Shown here: piece after piece, positions 6,000 through 6,990 of the stretch
Position numbering within the stretch: the first letter of the stretch is position 1
Layout of the letters: each line of letters starts with the position of its first letter
Source of the DNA: an uncultured Clostridium sp.
Lineage (GTDB): Bacteria; Bacillota; Clostridia; TANB77; CAG-508
DNA length: 6,990 bases
Direction of reading: 5' to 3'
NCBI GenBank assembly: GCA_946498265.1
Contig: CAMMNR010000094.1
Location: 1-6,990, forward strand
Translations under genes and position numbers: made by a program
Notes under the pieces: generated by a model
Database searches by the model: none
What the model saw: only the letters and a program-made list of their open reading frames with translations
What the model was told of the DNA's origin: nothing

Positions 6000-6913
6000 A
6001 CACAGTTTTCTAATAATTTTATCTTTATTTTCTCATTTGTATCTATTCTTGCTTTTGTACCTATTGGAATTACTGTTTTTGTTTCTGTATGTCCAAAATT
6101 ATTTGATTTTATTATTGGAAAATTATAATCTTCACCTATTACATCTAATACAATTTGTTCCAATGAAATTCCACTTTCATGTTCATAGTTTCCTATCCAT
6201 AATCCTTTGATTTTGTCAAATATTCCATTTTGTTTCATATAATATAAAAAGTTACTTGCTAATGCTGGACCTGTTTCAAATCCTAATTCCTCTAAAAACA
6301 GAATTTTATCTGTAAAATCTATTGAATATTTACCTGCAACCATTCCTCTTATTAGACTCAAATTTCCGCCTATAAGTTCTCCTTCTACTTGTCCTTTTTT
6401 TATTGTTTTATATTCTTCATTTTCTTTTCCTATTTCTAGACTGGCATCTACGAATCTTTTTATTACTTCTTTATAACTATAATCCGTTTCATCTGTCGCT
6501 ATTGTTTTAAAATTTGTCCCACTAAATGTTACTAATCCAGTTTTTTGTGTTATCATATTTGTTATAGATGTTATGTCACTATAACCACAAACTATTTTAG
6601 GATTATTTTTTATCAATTCATAATCTAAATATTCAAAAGTAGAATTAGAATTTTCTCCACCTTTAGCACACCATATCATTTTTACTTCTTTATCTCTAAA
6701 CATATCGTTTATATCTTGTGCTTTTTCCTTTGCAGTACTACTGTAATTATTTGCATTTGAAAATATGTTTTTAGAAAACTTCACTTTAAAACCATCTTTT
6801 TCTACAATCTTTCTTGCATTTTCTAATTCTTCTATATTCTCTCCTACTATTGGATTTGATGGTGCTACAACTCCTATGGTATCACCTTTTTTTAATCTAT
6901 TAGGTATTATCAT
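5966..6913 (-). CDS. S66-family LD-carboxypeptidase (LdcA/MccF-like) with a repeat-encoded C-terminal tail
   Basis: S66 serine peptidases cut an L-D peptide bond; the best-known role is trimming muropeptide tetrapeptides to tripeptides in the cytoplasm during peptidoglycan recycling, while MccF relatives inactivate microcin C. The 315-residue length suits the family. It opens with RLKKGDTIGVVAPSNP, the usual S66 start, and has no signal peptide. The expected catalytic triad is present: Ser112 in GYSDIT, Glu208 in LFLEELG, and His275 in NNFGHT. Other family landmarks are CAKGGENSN (82-90), TGLVTFSG, and VIPIGTKARID (281-291). Start ATG 6913 has AAGGAG at 6923-6928 nine bases upstream. The normal family end is at about KIKLLENCV (residue 305); the last ten residues, AKGDGLFWHT, are encoded by the right arm of the adjacent palindromic repeat, and the TAA stop lies in its loop. 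Whether it is LdcA-like or MccF-like cannot be decided from sequence alone. Confidence 0.94.
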   Translation of the reverse strand: MIIPNRLKKGDTIGVVAPSNPIVGENIEELENARKIVEKDGFKVKFSKNIFSNANNYSSTAKEKAQDINDMFRDKEVKMIWCAKGGENSNSTFEYLDYELIKNNPKIVCGYSDITSITNMITQKTGLVTFSGTNFKTIATDETDYSYKEVIKRFVDASLEIGKENEEYKTIKKGQVEGELIGGNLSLIRGMVAGKYSIDFTDKILFLEELGFETGPALASNFLYYMKQNGIFDKIKGLWIGNYEHESGISLEQIVLDVIGEDYNFPIIKSNNFGHTETKTVIPIGTKARIDTNEKIKIKLLENCVAKGDGLFWHT

Positions 6914-6933
6914 TATTTTTCACTCCTTTCAAC

Positions 6934-6990
6934 ATGGGACGAGGATAGGGAATTTGGGGACGGGGGTTTTTTTCCCTGTTGTTGCCAAAG
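6934..6990. repeat. GC-rich GGGACG repeat upstream of the S66 gene, truncated by the window end
   Basis: A GC-rich island begins five bases beyond the ribosome binding site of the S66 peptidase gene. It contains GGGACG at 6936 and GGGGACGGGGG at 6957, and AGGGAA (6947-6952) can pair with TTCCCT (6972-6977). CAACATGGG (6930-6938) also nearly pairs with CCCTGTTG (6974-6981). The last bases, TGCCAAAG (6983-6990), are identical to the start of the left arm of the repeat at 5898, so another copy probably starts at the window edge. No promoter for the S66 gene is visible in this stretch; it must lie in the repeat or further upstream. Confidence 0.65.

Overview
The window is an AT-rich (roughly 30% GC by eye) bacterial segment. 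Strong AAGGAG/GGAGG ribosome binding sites, A/T-ending codons and the protein types point to a Firmicute, most likely an uncultured or gut-type member of the Clostridia; this placement is inference from style, not from a marker gene. Four protein-coding genes and one frameshifted gene are present. I see no rRNA, tRNA, CRISPR array, transposase gene, phage gene or recognisable defence system.

Layout: (1) 1-2132, plus strand, the 3' ~88% of leuS (leucyl-tRNA synthetase), whose 5' end lies outside the window. (2) 2133-2495, a gene-free, nested, near-perfect palindrome with 83-base outer arms (4 mismatches) and an independent 27-base inner stem. (3) 2601-3704, plus strand, an unrecognised cytosolic protein with an HExxH zinc-metallopeptidase signature and a coiled-coil-like second half, preceded by its own promoter. 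(4) 3705-3939, a convergent intergenic region with a 13-bp hairpin. (5) 3940-5214, minus strand, a stand-alone GltD-like Fe-S/FAD/NAD(P)H oxidoreductase with a good sigma-A-type promoter. (6) 5323-5878, minus strand, a type-4 (Fe-S) uracil-DNA glycosylase broken by a single extra base. (7) 5896-5999, a paired inverted repeat. (8) 5966-6913, minus strand, an S66-family LD-carboxypeptidase. (9) 6934-6990, another GC-rich repeat running out of the window.

The genes look like ordinary housekeeping functions: translation, DNA repair, peptidoglycan recycling and redox/nitrogen metabolism. The S66 peptidase and the glycosylase are codirectional and 87 bases apart, so probably cotranscribed; the GltD-like gene follows after 108 bases and has its own promoter candidates. 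Nothing links the genes into one pathway.

The unusual part is the repeats. Three intergenic regions carry GC-rich palindromic sequence built around a GGGACG/GGGGACG core, standing out from the AT-rich background. They sit hard against genes: one starts directly after the leuS stop codon, one supplies the last ten codons of the S66 peptidase, and one ends just upstream of that gene's ribosome binding site. They resemble REP/BIME-type mobile palindromes of the kind moved in trans by IS200-like (RAYT) transposases, but no such transposase lies in the window, so that mechanism is inference.
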